From an uncultured Clostridium sp. (GTDB lineage Bacteria; Bacillota; Clostridia; Clostridiales; Clostridiaceae), in contig UQBY01000008.1 in assembly GCA_900539375.1 (NCBI GenBank), positions 1-64,000 on the forward strand: DNA of 64,000 bases, given 5' to 3'. Position 1 is the stretch's first letter. The number at the start of each line of letters is the position of its first letter. Of the stretch, positions 52,751 to 62,200 are shown piece after piece. The translations under genes and the position numbers were made by a program. The notes below the pieces were generated by a model. It did no database searches. It was not told the origin of the DNA and was given only the letters and a program-made list of their open reading frames with translations.

Positions 52751-53731
52751 TTATTTATCAGCTTCAAAAATTATTTTAGCATCTTTTCTAGCCCTAACAG
52801 CAGTTTTAATAACTTTTATAGAGTGATTTAAAAGTTCATAACATTTTTCAAAGTTTTTTTCACTAAATATTTTTTCAAAGTCAATTAATTCATAGGTCAT
52901 TCTATTTGAATATTTTTGTTCATTATAATTTTCTAAACCTTCTTTAGTTTGTATTTCAATTGAAGGACATTTATTAGATGGGCCATTAACTTTTATATAT
53001 CCTTTTTCTCCTTGAATAATAGCAAAGCTTGGACTTTCAGCATCTTTAGCACCTATACATTCACATATAAAATTAGGATATTTAAGTATAACAATTCCGG
53101 AGGTATCAATTCCATTTAAAGCAATATTAGCAAAGTATTTTACTTCTTCTGGTTTTCCAAAAAGTCCAGTTACAAAATGAAGATTATAAATATTTATATC
53201 ATATAAAGCACCACCAGAGAATTTAGTAGTAAAAACATTAGCAAATTCACCTTTTAAAAATCTATCATATCTACTTGAATATTGAGAGTAGTTACATTGA
53301 ACTAATTTTATTTTTCCTATTTTACTAAGACTTTCTTTAACTTTAATGTAGTTAGGAAGATGTATTGTTGTAATTGCTTCAAAAAGGAAAAGCTTTTTTT
53401 CTTTTGCAGTTTTTATTAATGTTTCTGCCTCTTCTATTGTTGATGTAAATGGCTTTTCGTTTATAACATTCTTCCCAGATTTTAATGCTTTTAATGTATA
53501 TTCATAGTGGAGACTATTTGGAAGAGCTATATATATAAATTCTATTTCCTTATCATTTAAAAGAGATTCATAATCAGTATATGTTTTCTTTATGTTAAAT
53601 TTATTAGCTAAGTTTGAAGCTGTTTCTTGTTTTCTTGAATAAACTGCTACACAATTTACATTTTCTACTTCACTTACAGCATTTAAAAATTCTTCTACAA
53701 TAGCACCTGTGCCTACTGTTCCTATTTTCAT
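52751..53731 (-). CDS. Gfo/Idh/MocA-family oxidoreductase
   Basis: A 326-residue NAD(P)-dependent dehydrogenase: Rossmann start KIGTVGTGAIVEEFLNAV, the EKP motif NEKPFTSTIEEAE (catalytic Lys) and the C-terminal GFO_IDH_MocA domain (QCNYSQYSSRYD, GGALYDINIYNLHFVTGLFG, where Asp/His form the catalytic site). It oxidises a sugar, cyclitol or dihydrodiol; the substrate is not readable. AAAGGATTG precedes the ATG. Confidence 0.9.
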   Translation of the reverse strand: MKIGTVGTGAIVEEFLNAVSEVENVNCVAVYSRKQETASNLANKFNIKKTYTDYESLLNDKEIEFIYIALPNSLHYEYTLKALKSGKNVINEKPFTSTIEEAETLIKTAKEKKLFLFEAITTIHLPNYIKVKESLSKIGKIKLVQCNYSQYSSRYDRFLKGEFANVFTTKFSGGALYDINIYNLHFVTGLFGKPEEVKYFANIALNGIDTSGIVILKYPNFICECIGAKDAESPSFAIIQGEKGYIKVNGPSNKCPSIEIQTKEGLENYNEQKYSNRMTYELIDFEKIFSEKNFEKCYELLNHSIKVIKTAVRARKDAKIIFEADK

Positions 53732-53909
53732 AAAATCAATCCTTTCATATATTAATTACTTACAATTTAAATTATATCATAAAAGTCTGCGAATACGTTT
53801 AAATAAAAAGTTAAAGTAATTTATAGAAAGCTATTAATAAATAATGTATTATATAAAAGAAAACTAAAATAAAAATGGAAATTTACATTTTACATAAGGA
53901 GAAAAATTT

Positions 53910-54575
53910 ATGAGCACTAAAAAAGTATATAAATGTTGTATTTTTGATTTAGATGGAACTTTAATAAATTCTATAAAAGCTATGACTTATAGTGTCAATC
54001 TTACATTAAAAGAAAATAATCTTGGTTCTATTAATGATGAGGAATGTAAAGTCTTTATTGGTGATGGATATAAAAAACTTATAGAACGTGCTTTAATTCA
54101 TTGTGGAGATAAGGAATTAAAGTATTATGAAGAATCTTTAGTTCTTTATCAAAAGTACTTTAAAGAACATTGTCTTTATGACGTTAAAGCTTATGATGGA
54201 ATTAAAGATATGCTTTCAGAGTTAAAGAAAAGAAATATAAAAATAGCAGTTTTATCAAACAAGCCTCATGCAAGAACTTTAGATAATGTTAAGGCAATAT
54301 TTGGAGAAAACTATTTTGATAAAGTATATGGAGAGAGAGAAAATGTAAAAATAAAGCCAAATCCAGAAGGAGCATTACTTATTGCAAAAGAACTTCAAGT
54401 ATCTCCAGAAGAATGCCTTTATTTTGGTGATACTAATACAGATATGAAGACAGGAATTTCAGCTAAAATGGATACAATAGGAGTTGCTTGGGGTTTTAGA
54501 ACAATTGAAGAATTAGAAAGTTATAATCCAATGAAGATTATAAAAAGCCCTAAAGAAATTTTAGATATTATATAA
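53910..54575 (+). CDS. HAD-IA phosphatase, phosphoglycolate-phosphatase-like
   Basis: A 221-residue HAD enzyme: motif I FDLDGTLINS, motif II AVLSNKPH, motif III Lys in KIKPNPEG and motif IV YFGDTNTDMKTG, with a helical C1 cap (about 20-85). It resembles Gph/PpaX-type phosphatases. AAGGAG precedes the ATG. It is a single gene with its own terminator. Confidence 0.9.
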   Translation: MSTKKVYKCCIFDLDGTLINSIKAMTYSVNLTLKENNLGSINDEECKVFIGDGYKKLIERALIHCGDKELKYYEESLVLYQKYFKEHCLYDVKAYDGIKDMLSELKKRNIKIAVLSNKPHARTLDNVKAIFGENYFDKVYGERENVKIKPNPEGALLIAKELQVSPEECLYFGDTNTDMKTGISAKMDTIGVAWGFRTIEELESYNPMKIIKSPKEILDII

Positions 54576-54586
54576 ATTCAAATTAA

Positions 54587-54642
54587 AAGGAATATATTAA
54601 AAATCCTTCATAGAAGAATAAAACAATATATTCCTTCTTTTT
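54587..54642 (+). terminator. Hairpin terminator between HAD and hcp genes
   Basis: AAGGAATATATT (54587-54598) pairs with AATATATTCCTT (54625-54636) around a 26-base loop, then CTTTTTATG. Confidence 0.6.
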
Positions 54643-54655
54643 ATGTGAAATTATC

Positions 54656-56293
54656 TTATTTTAATAAGATTTCTAAATCATTTTCTACATCAGTTATTCC
54701 TGCTATTTTAAAGTTTTCTACTAAAACTTTTAAAACATTAGGAGATAAAAATGCAGGTAAAGTTGGTCCTAAGTGAATGTTTTTAACACCTAAGTATAAT
54801 AGTGATAATAACACTATTACAGCCTTTTGTTCATACCAAGCAATATTAAAGGCTAATGGAAGGTCGTTAATATCTTCTAATTCAAATACTTCTTTAAGTT
54901 TTAATGCTATTAATGCTAAAGAATAAGAATCATTACATTGTCCAGCATCTAAAACTCTTGGAATTCCATTTATATCACCAAGATTTAATTTGTTATATTT
55001 ATATTTTGCACATCCTGCTGTTAGTATAATAGTATCTTTAGGAAGTGCCTTTGCAAAATCTGTATAGTAATTTCTTGATTTTGCTCTTCCATCACATCCA
55101 GCCATTACTATAAACTTTTTAATAGAACCATTTTTAACCTCTTCAACTATTTTATCAGCTAAAGATAATACTTGAGCATGAGCAAAGCCACCTAGAATTT
55201 CACCAGTTTCTATTTCAGTAGGAGCTTTACAGTTTTTAGCCATTTCAATTATTTCAGAGAAATCTTTATGACCATTTTCATCCTTTTCTATATGAGTACA
55301 TCCTACAAATCCAGCAGTACCAGTAGTAAATAATCTATCTTTATAAGAATCCTTTGGTGGAACTATACAATTTGTTGTCATTAATATTGGTCCATTAAAG
55401 CTTTCAAATTCTTCTTTTTGTTTCCACCATGCGTTACCATAATTTCCTACAAGGTGAGAATATTTCTTTAATTCTGGGTAGTAATGTGCAGGAAGCATTT
55501 CAGAATGAGTGTATATATCTATTCCCATACCTTCACTTTGAATTAATAACTCTTCTAAATCTTTTAAGTCATGTCCTGAAACTAATATACCAGGTCTTTT
55601 TTGAACTCCTATGTTAACTTTTGTTATTTCAGGATTTCCATAACTTTCAGTATTAGCTTTATCTAATAAAGCCATGCCATCTACTCCAAACTTACCAGTT
55701 TCTAAAGTTAATGATATTAATTCTTCAAGTGATAAAGAATCATTTAAAGTAGCTGCTAGAGCTTTTTGCAAAAATATATTTACTTCTTCACTATCATATC
55801 CAAGTTCATTTGCATGTTTTAAGTAGGCTGACATACCTTTTAATCCATAAGTTATTAATTCTCTTAAACTTCTTACATCCTCATTTTCAGTTGTAAGTAT
55901 TCCTACTGTATAAGATTTTTTATCAAGTTCTTCTTTAGTTTTACCATTCCAAATAGCAGCATCAGAAAGTTCTTTTTTATTTGTTAATTTAGATAAAAGT
56001 TCATCTTTAATTTTTAAAGTTTCTAATACTCTAGTATAAAAAACATCATTATCAAAATTTGCATTTGTTATTGTTGTAAATAAATTTAAAGTTACATAGT
56101 TATTTATTTCAAAAGGAATAGTTTTATTTTCTTCTCTTAGTTTTGTTGTTATTTCACTTAATCCTTTAGTTACATATATTAATAAATCTTGCATTCTGGC
56201 TAAATCAGGGCTTTTCCCACATACACCGAATTTAGTGCATCCAGTACACCCTGCAGTTTCTTGACATTGATAACAGAACATTAAATTTTCCAT
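54656..56293 (-). CDS. hcp: Hydroxylamine reductase / hybrid-cluster protein (Hcp)
   Basis: A 545-residue prismane protein. The N-terminal cysteine motif ([20 protein letters not shown], residues 5-24) holds the [4Fe-4S] cluster. Later ligands for the hybrid Fe-S-O cluster lie in [38 protein letters not shown] and [10 protein letters not shown]. It reduces hydroxylamine and handles nitric oxide in the cytoplasm. GGAGGAATACTA precedes the ATG. A palindrome for a CRP/FNR-type regulator lies 62 bases upstream. Confidence 0.95.
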   Translation of the reverse strand: MENLMFCYQCQETAGCTGCTKFGVCGKSPDLARMQDLLIYVTKGLSEITTKLREENKTIPFEINNYVTLNLFTTITNANFDNDVFYTRVLETLKIKDELLSKLTNKKELSDAAIWNGKTKEELDKKSYTVGILTTENEDVRSLRELITYGLKGMSAYLKHANELGYDSEEVNIFLQKALAATLNDSLSLEELISLTLETGKFGVDGMALLDKANTESYGNPEITKVNIGVQKRPGILVSGHDLKDLEELLIQSEGMGIDIYTHSEMLPAHYYPELKKYSHLVGNYGNAWWKQKEEFESFNGPILMTTNCIVPPKDSYKDRLFTTGTAGFVGCTHIEKDENGHKDFSEIIEMAKNCKAPTEIETGEILGGFAHAQVLSLADKIVEEVKNGSIKKFIVMAGCDGRAKSRNYYTDFAKALPKDTIILTAGCAKYKYNKLNLGDINGIPRVLDAGQCNDSYSLALIALKLKEVFELEDINDLPLAFNIAWYEQKAVIVLLSLLYLGVKNIHLGPTLPAFLSPNVLKVLVENFKIAGITDVENDLEILLK

Positions 56294-56354
56294 TAGTATT
56301 CCTCCAATAATTTAAGTTTATGAGCACATTATATAAATAAGTGAATTTAAAATC

Positions 56355-56370
56355 TGTAACATAGGTTACA
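56355..56370 (-). promoter_or_regulatory. Candidate HcpR/CRP-FNR-type operator for hcp
   Basis: TGTAACATAGGTTACA is a perfect 6-4-6 palindrome of the kind bound by CRP/FNR-family proteins. Its position upstream of hcp fits nitrosative-stress control by an HcpR-like activator. No such regulator gene is in the window. Confidence 0.5.
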
Positions 56371-56473
56371 AAAATAAATTAAATTTTTATTTATTTATCA
56401 TAAATATGACATAATTATGTATTAAAATTATAATGTGGATAAATAAGATTTTATTAGTGAAAGTGGGGATAAT

Positions 56474-57100
56474 ATGAATAGTAAGGTAGAAGACATAATT
56501 GAAAATTTAAAAGAATATGAGGACTTTATTCAGCCCTATAGAAATGTTATGAAAGAAATTGAAGTCATGCTAGAAGCAATGGATTTAGCTTATAAAAGAA
56601 GATATGACCATAATCCAATTCATTCAATTCAAAGTAGAATTAAATCTTTAGGAAGTATGTTTGAAAAGTTAAGGAGAAAAAATTTTGAAGAAAGCTTTGA
56701 ATCAGCACTAGAAAATTTAAAAGACATTGCAGGTTTAAGAGTTATATGCTATTACATAAAAGATGTATATTCAATTATAGATGAACTAAAGAAACAGAAT
56801 AATTTAATTTTAATAAAAGAAAAAGATTATATAAAAAATCCTAAACCTAATGGGTATAGAAGCTATCATTTAATTATAGGAGTAGAGGTTTATGAAAATG
56901 GAGAGAAGCAATATTACCCTGTAGAAATCCAAATTCGTACATTATCAATGGATTTTTGGGCAAGTATTGAGCATCAACTTTGTTATAAGGCATCAGGAGA
57001 AAAAAAGAAAGAAATTTTTGCAGAACTTAAAGAATACTCAGAAATACTAAATAATATGGGGAATAGAATGGAAAGATTTTATGAAGATAAATTTGAATAA
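56474..57100 (+). CDS. Small alarmone synthetase (RelQ/YjbM-like)
   Basis: A 208-residue (p)ppGpp synthetase without hydrolase or TGS/ACT domains. RelA_SpoT synthetase motifs: LKDIAGLRVICYYIKDVYSI (GTP-side Asp/Arg), KPNGYRSYHLII and PVEIQIRTLSMDFWASIEHQLCYK (catalytic Glu in EIQIRT). N- and C-terminal helices fit tetrameter-type SAS assembly. It makes ppGpp or pGpp from GTP/GDP and ATP. It is 20 bases ahead of a two-component regulator and is probably co-transcribed with it. Confidence 0.88.
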   Translation: MNSKVEDIIENLKEYEDFIQPYRNVMKEIEVMLEAMDLAYKRRYDHNPIHSIQSRIKSLGSMFEKLRRKNFEESFESALENLKDIAGLRVICYYIKDVYSIIDELKKQNNLILIKEKDYIKNPKPNGYRSYHLIIGVEVYENGEKQYYPVEIQIRTLSMDFWASIEHQLCYKASGEKKKEIFAELKEYSEILNNMGNRMERFYEDKFE

Positions 57101-57120
57101 CTTATTTTTGGGGAGGAACA

Positions 57121-57798
57121 ATGATGAAAAATACTATTTTAATTGCAGAGGATGATTTTAAGATTCGTCAAATGGTAACTTTATTTTTAAAAGGAAATAA
57201 TTTTGAAGTTATACAAGCAGCTGATGGAGAAGAGGCATTAGATTTGTTTTATGAACATAATAAAGATATAGATTTAATTTTACTAGATGTTATGATGCCT
57301 AGAATGGATGGCTTTTCAGTATTAAAGACTATACGTAAAGAGTATGTTACACCTATAATTATGCTTACAGCTATGGACCAAGAATATGACCAAATTAAAG
57401 GTTTTGAAAATGGGGCAGATGACTATGTAAGTAAGCCATTTTCTCCAACAATTTTACTAGCAAGAATACAATCTGTGTTAAGACGTGCTAATAAAAATAA
57501 TCAATCAGAAATTATAGCAGGGAATATTGTTATTAATAAAGAAGACAGAACTGTTATTCATAATGGAAAATTATTAAATTTTAAGGAAGAAGAATTTAAT
57601 TTATTATTATATTTTATAAATAATGCTAAAAAAGTTTTAGAACGTGAAAAAATATTTAATGAAGTATGGAATCAAAAGGCAGAAAATTATTCAGAATTAG
57701 TTGATAAAAGTGTAAAATCTATTCGTGAAAAGCTTGAAGAAGATAAAAGTTATATAAAAATAGTTCATGGTGCAGGATATATATTTGAGGTAGAATAA
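57121..57798 (+). CDS. OmpR-family response regulator
   Basis: A 225-residue regulator: receiver (phospho-Asp in LILLDVMMPRMDGFSVL, LTAMD, YVSKPF) and winged helix (FKEEEFNLLLYFINNAKKVLEREKIFNEVW, VDKSVKSIREKL). GGGGAGGA precedes tandem ATGs; the first at 57121 is used. Eighteen bases before its kinase. Confidence 0.92.
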   Translation: MMKNTILIAEDDFKIRQMVTLFLKGNNFEVIQAADGEEALDLFYEHNKDIDLILLDVMMPRMDGFSVLKTIRKEYVTPIIMLTAMDQEYDQIKGFENGADDYVSKPFSPTILLARIQSVLRRANKNNQSEIIAGNIVINKEDRTVIHNGKLLNFKEEEFNLLLYFINNAKKVLEREKIFNEVWNQKAENYSELVDKSVKSIREKLEEDKSYIKIVHGAGYIFEVE

Positions 57799-57815
57799 TG
57801 AAATGAGGTGAAAGG

Positions 57816-59261
57816 ATGAAATCTATAAGAAATAAATTGGCATTATTTGTTACAATTATTATATGTTTTATTGTAACTATACAAGTAATTATAAATTTAT
57901 TTATTGCTAGTCCTTATTTTGTATCAGAGAAAAAGAAAGCTATTTATTCATTATATGATAAGATAGAAAAAAATTATTCTGATGATTCTGAGGAATTAAA
58001 TTCAATAATTTCATCTTTTGAAGAAATGAAGGGTCTTCAAGTGGAAATTACTGATGAAAATCATAATCTTATTTATACTTCAGGAAGAAAGTTAGGAGAA
58101 GGGTTTAATTTAAGAACACAACCAGAGAGTGTAACCTATTCTAAAAATCCATCAATAATTTCTAGAAAAAGTTTTAGAAATCTTAATATAGAGACTTTAA
58201 GTTTATATGGAATTATAGATTCTAATTATGGAGAAAGATATATAATGATTGAAACACCAATTCTTGCTATTGTAGATAGTGTGAGAGTACTTAACCACAT
58301 AACAATATATGTTGCAATTTTTGCAATAATTATTGGAATTGGAGCTGCTTATATATATGCAATAAGATTTTCAACCCCTATAAAAGAAATAGATAAGGTA
58401 GCACAAAATGTTGCAGCACTTGATTTTTCACAAAAAGCAAATGAAAATGCTTCCCATGGTGAAATTGGAAGTCTTGCACATAGTATAAATGTAATGTCAG
58501 ACAAGTTATCAAGTTTTATTGATGAATTAGTTGAAAAAAATGAATTATTATATCAAGATAATGAATCTCTTATGAAAAGTGAAGAGATGAGAAAAGAGTT
58601 TATAGCTAATGTGTCTCATGAATTAAAAAGTCCTTTAGCTTTATTAACAGGATATGCTGAAATGCTAAAAAGTGATGTGTCAGGTTTAGATAAAAATATG
58701 TGTCTTGATATAATTATTGAAGAAGCAGGAAAAATGAATGAAATGATAAAGAGTATGTTAAACACTTCAAACATTGAGTATGGTCTTAATAAAAAGAGAA
58801 TGGATGAAATTGATTTTTCTAAATTTATAGATGACATAGTTGAAAAAACTTCAGTATTATTTACAAAGAATAAGCTTACTGTAGAAAAAGATATTGAAAA
58901 AGGATGTATTGTAAGAGGAGATGTTTTTTATTTAGAGCAAGCTGTTAAAAATTATCTTCAAAATGCAATTTCACATACTACAAAAGATGGGAATATCAAA
59001 ATTAAACTTAGTAATATAGATAATAAAATAAGATTTTCAGTTTATAATGATGGAAAAGAAATTGAAGAGCAAAAAATGAATAAAATATGGGACAGTTTTT
59101 ATAAAACTGATGAAGCTAGAACAAGAAATGAAGGAAATAATATAGGTCTTGGCCTTTACATTGTAAAAACAATTATATCAGCACATAAAGGGGAGGTTGG
59201 AGTAAGAAATATTGATAAAGGGGTAGAATTTTGGTTTACATTAGATAGCTATAATTCTTAA
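57816..59261 (+). CDS. Sensor histidine kinase with HAMP domain
   Basis: A 481-residue kinase with helix 1 at about 8-30, an extracellular domain of ~130 residues (about 31-160), helix 2 at about 163-185, HAMP (ATPIKEIDKV-like FSTPIKEIDKVAQNVAAL), HisKA (FIANVSHELKSPLALLTGYAEML) and HATPase_c (NYLQNAISHTTKDG, GNNIGLGLYIVKTI). Partner of the regulator upstream. Confidence 0.92.
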   Translation: MKSIRNKLALFVTIIICFIVTIQVIINLFIASPYFVSEKKKAIYSLYDKIEKNYSDDSEELNSIISSFEEMKGLQVEITDENHNLIYTSGRKLGEGFNLRTQPESVTYSKNPSIISRKSFRNLNIETLSLYGIIDSNYGERYIMIETPILAIVDSVRVLNHITIYVAIFAIIIGIGAAYIYAIRFSTPIKEIDKVAQNVAALDFSQKANENASHGEIGSLAHSINVMSDKLSSFIDELVEKNELLYQDNESLMKSEEMRKEFIANVSHELKSPLALLTGYAEMLKSDVSGLDKNMCLDIIIEEAGKMNEMIKSMLNTSNIEYGLNKKRMDEIDFSKFIDDIVEKTSVLFTKNKLTVEKDIEKGCIVRGDVFYLEQAVKNYLQNAISHTTKDGNIKIKLSNIDNKIRFSVYNDGKEIEEQKMNKIWDSFYKTDEARTRNEGNNIGLGLYIVKTIISAHKGEVGVRNIDKGVEFWFTLDSYNS

Positions 59262-59281
59262 AATATAATATTACATAGTAA

Positions 59282-59318
59282 AAAGCGCTTGTTGGGGAAA
59301 CAAGCGCTTTGCTTTTAA
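59282..59318 (+). terminator. Intrinsic terminator after the two-component operon
   Basis: AAAGCGCTTGTT (59282-59293) pairs with AACAAGCGCTTT (59299-59310), then GCTTTTAATC. A second inverted repeat (TTTAATCAT and ATGATTAAA) follows at about 59316-59348. The rest of the gap to 59521 shows only a possible cre-like GGCAACCGGTTACT (59420-59433). Confidence 0.75.
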
Positions 59319-59521
59319 TCTTTAATCATTTTAGGGGGGATGATTAAAATTAAAAAATGGGGATAAAAATAATATTAACTTTATGATTTTATTATATTAA
59401 AGATATGTGTCAGTTTTGTGGCAACCGGTTACTTTTTTAAAAAAAATTTAATTTAGTAGGTTCTTTGGGTAAATTAATTGATATAATAAAATAAAAAAAA
59501 CTTTAATGGAGAGTGATAAGG

Positions 59522-59710
59522 ATGTTTACTAAAGATGAACTTTTAGTAATTGAAGATGCTTTAAAAATTGCAGATGCAGAGTATATAAGACTTATTGATG
59601 AAAATAAAAACAATAAAAACAAAATGGTGGCATACAACAGAAAGCAAAAAAAGTTATGGTTAGTTCAAAATAAATTAAAAAAACTTATTAATGAAAACCA
59701 AGATAAATAA
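59522..59710 (+). CDS. Small helical protein of unknown function
   Basis: A 62-residue, Lys-rich, fully helical protein (MFTKDELLVIEDALKIADAE to KLKKLINENQDK). The ATG at 59522 is preferred to the GTG at 59513, because GATAAGG lies just before it. I recognise no family. It has its own hairpin terminator, so it is probably expressed. Confidence 0.65.
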   Translation: MFTKDELLVIEDALKIADAEYIRLIDENKNNKNKMVAYNRKQKKLWLVQNKLKKLINENQDK

Positions 59711-59728
59711 AGAATAATTTTAAGTATT

Positions 59729-59779
59729 AGGTTCCTTATTTTATAAAGCAGTAAGCTAAATAAGATAAGGAACCTTTTA
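59729..59779. terminator. Bidirectional terminator between the small gene and ilvN
   Basis: AGGTTCCTTATTT (from 59729) pairs with AAATAAG/ATAAGGAACCT (to 59775), with T-rich flanks on both sides. Confidence 0.75.
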
Positions 59780-59782
59780 ATT

Positions 59783-60076
59783 TTATTTTATTTTTAATAC
59801 ATCATCTAAATTTTCAAAAACTGATTTATCATAATCACAATGAACAGATACTTTTAATACATCATAAAGTTTTTCAAGTTGTTTTATAACTTGGTCTAAA
59901 GCAGAGTTATTTTCTACTAATAAAAACATTTTACTAGTACTTCCATCACCAGTTTGAGAACATAATATACCTTCTAAGTTAAAGGCTCTTCTTGCAAAAA
60001 GTCCAGTAATATGGCTCATTACACCAGGATGGTTTCTAACAAGTAATTCTATAAGAAAAAAATCTGTATTAATCAT
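59783..60076 (-). CDS. ilvN: Acetolactate synthase small subunit, ACT domain only
   Basis: A 97-residue regulatory subunit with one ACT domain (FFLIELLVRNHPGVMSHITGLFARRAFNLEGI), where branched-chain amino acids bind for feedback inhibition. It lacks the extra C-terminal domain of longer IlvH proteins and so has the length of the E. coli IlvN type. Its start overlaps the ilvB stop by eight bases, so both are coupled. Confidence 0.92.
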   Translation of the reverse strand: MINTDFFLIELLVRNHPGVMSHITGLFARRAFNLEGILCSQTGDGSTSKMFLLVENNSALDQVIKQLEKLYDVLKVSVHCDYDKSVFENLDDVLKIK

Positions 60077-61748
60077 TATATACTACACCACCTATCATTT
60101 CTGTATTTGACCCTCCTGGAGCAACCATTGGTAAAACTTTTTCCATAGCTGGAACTGGTATGTTAATTACATATGGGCCAGGAGTTTTTAAGATTTCTTC
60201 TAATTTATCTAAAGGATTTTCCTCTTCAGCTAAATTACAACTTCCTATTCCAAATCCTTGTGCTATTAATTTAAAATCAGGATTTGATATAAAGCGTGAT
60301 GCTATATAGTGTTTATTATAAAATAATTCTTGTTGTTGACGAACAAGTCCAAGATGATTATTATTTAAAATTATTACTTTAACATTTAATCCAAAGTCTG
60401 CAAGAGTTGCAAGTTCTTGAATATTCATAAGTATTGAACCATCACCACTAAAGCATAATATTTCTTTATCTTTATTAGCTAAAGCTGCTCCAATTGCAAC
60501 AGGCAATCCAAATCCCATTGTACCTAAACCACCAGAAGTTAAAAAAGTTTTTGGTTTATTTATTGGATACCTTTGAGCTGTCCACATTTGATGTTCTCCA
60601 ACATCAGTAGCAACTATAGTATCTTCTGAAACCTTTGATGCAATAAAAGGTATAATGTTTGCTGGATGGATAGGATTATTATAGGCTGGTAGAGGATATT
60701 TAATTTTATATTCTCTAACCTTATCTAGCCATTTACTTCTAAGTCTTTTTTCTATATATGGCAAAATATCTACTAAAAAATCTTTTACATTAGCAACCAT
60801 TGATATGTTACTAGATTTAATTTTGTTTATTTCAGATGCATCAATATCTACATGGATGATTTTTGCATTAGGACAAAAATCATTTACATTTCCTGTAGCT
60901 CTATCATCAAATCTTACACCTAGGGCTATTATTAAATCTGCCTCATTAATTAAATAATTTGTATAAGGAGCACCATGCATACCAAGCATACCAAGGCTTA
61001 ATTCATCATCATGAGGAAAAGCTCCAATTCCCATAAGACTTAAAGTAACAGGAATATTACTCTTTTTAGCAAAATTATATAAATCATCATTTGATTTAGA
61101 GCTAGTTATACCACCACCAGCAAATATTATAGGCTTTTTAGCTTTATTTATTACATCTGCAATATTTTTTAGAGCAGATACTTTTAATTCTGCTTTTCCT
61201 TTTTTGTGCATAGACTCAGCAAAAGAAGGAAAATCTTCAATTTCAATTATTTTTGTTTGAACATCCTTAGGAATATCAATAAGTACAGGACCTGGTCTAC
61301 CTTCTTGAGCTATTCTAAAAGCCTCTGGAATTATTGTAAATAAATCCTCAGTATGTCTTACAAGAAAATTATGCTTTGTTATAGGAATTGTTAGACCATA
61401 AGCATCAACTTCTTGGAAGGCATCAGTACCTATAGCAGAAAGAGGTACTTGCCCAGTTATTGCTACTAAAGGAATTGAGTCAAGTTTTGCATCAGCAATA
61501 GCTGTAAGTAAATTTGTTGCACCTGGACCAGAGGTTGCCATACAAACTCCTACTTTATCTGTAGTTCTAGATATTCCTTGAGCTATAAAGGCAGCTCCTT
61601 GCTCATGTCTAGCTAGAATATGAGTAATTTTACTATAATATAAAGCATCATATATTGGTAAATTAAATCCTCCAGGGATTCCAGCAATATATTCTACTCC
61701 TTGATTTTCAAGTAATTTAACAACGATTTCAGCACCATTATATTTCAT
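60069..61748 (-). CDS. ilvB: Acetolactate synthase large subunit
   Basis: A 559-residue ThDP enzyme joining two pyruvates (or pyruvate and 2-ketobutyrate) in valine/isoleucine/leucine synthesis. Catalytic Glu in ARHEQGAAFIAQG, GRPGPVLIDIPKDVQ, the FAD region LGVRFDDRATG and the ThDP motif SGDGSILMNIQELATLADFGLNVKVIILNN are clear. GGGAGTGACAAT precedes the ATG. A T-box leader controls it. Confidence 0.96.
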   Translation of the reverse strand: MKYNGAEIVVKLLENQGVEYIAGIPGGFNLPIYDALYYSKITHILARHEQGAAFIAQGISRTTDKVGVCMATSGPGATNLLTAIADAKLDSIPLVAITGQVPLSAIGTDAFQEVDAYGLTIPITKHNFLVRHTEDLFTIIPEAFRIAQEGRPGPVLIDIPKDVQTKIIEIEDFPSFAESMHKKGKAELKVSALKNIADVINKAKKPIIFAGGGITSSKSNDDLYNFAKKSNIPVTLSLMGIGAFPHDDELSLGMLGMHGAPYTNYLINEADLIIALGVRFDDRATGNVNDFCPNAKIIHVDIDASEINKIKSSNISMVANVKDFLVDILPYIEKRLRSKWLDKVREYKIKYPLPAYNNPIHPANIIPFIASKVSEDTIVATDVGEHQMWTAQRYPINKPKTFLTSGGLGTMGFGLPVAIGAALANKDKEILCFSGDGSILMNIQELATLADFGLNVKVIILNNNHLGLVRQQQELFYNKHYIASRFISNPDFKLIAQGFGIGSCNLAEEENPLDKLEEILKTPGPYVINIPVPAMEKVLPMVAPGGSNTEMIGGVVYND

Positions 61749-61773
61749 ATTGTCACTCCCTTAAAAATAATAT

Positions 61774-62060
61774 AAAAAAAATCTTCATCCTAAAACCATA
61801 GGACGAAGAAAAAATCATCGCGGTACCACCTAAATTTGTATTAAAAAATACACACTCATTATAATACGGGTAAAAATTACCAATATTATTACCCTTTTAA
61901 CGGTAGGTACTCCGTTTAATTCTACTTTCAAAAATGATTTCTATTAAAAGCTCCTAGGCTACATTCTATCTATTTATCATGGAAATTTACACCTTGCATT
62001 TCCTCTCTTTGTTTCAAAAATAGATATACTCCTCCCAATCAAGGCTTTTTATTATTCTTC
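61774..62060 (-). promoter_or_regulatory. T-box riboswitch of ilvBN
   Basis: Minus strand. The T-box core AGGTGGTACCGCG is at 61817-61829 and is followed by a terminator (61783-61791 with 61800-61808, then a run of Us at 61774-61781). Stem I is upstream: TATCTATTT and AAATAGATA pair above the specifier loop, with GGAGTA on its 5' side and GAATGTAG on its 3' side. The antiacceptor base in UGGU fits tRNAs with A73, such as Ile, Val or Leu. The specifier codon could be GUA (Val) but is not certain. Uncharged tRNA would allow ilvBN transcription. Confidence 0.92.
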
Positions 62061-62069
62061 TGTGATACA

Positions 62070-62099
62070 ATTATATTATTAAATGGATTGATTTGTCAA
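62070..62099 (-). promoter_or_regulatory. Promoter of the ilvBN T-box leader
   Basis: On the minus strand TTGACA (62094-62099) and TATAAT (62070-62075), 18 bases apart, about 10 bases before the predicted leader start. Confidence 0.85.
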
Positions 62100-62200
62100 C
62101 TTGAATTTTTAGAAAATTCTTAAAAGTATAAGAAATTTTAAGAAAATATACATTGTGATATTATAAATTAAGGAATTTATAATAATAGGAGATTAAGAAA

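Noticed and set aside
59420..59433. cre-like GGCAACCGGTTACT before the small helical protein gene
   Set aside because: One mismatch to a loose consensus and no carbon-metabolism gene nearby, so it was not listed as a feature.
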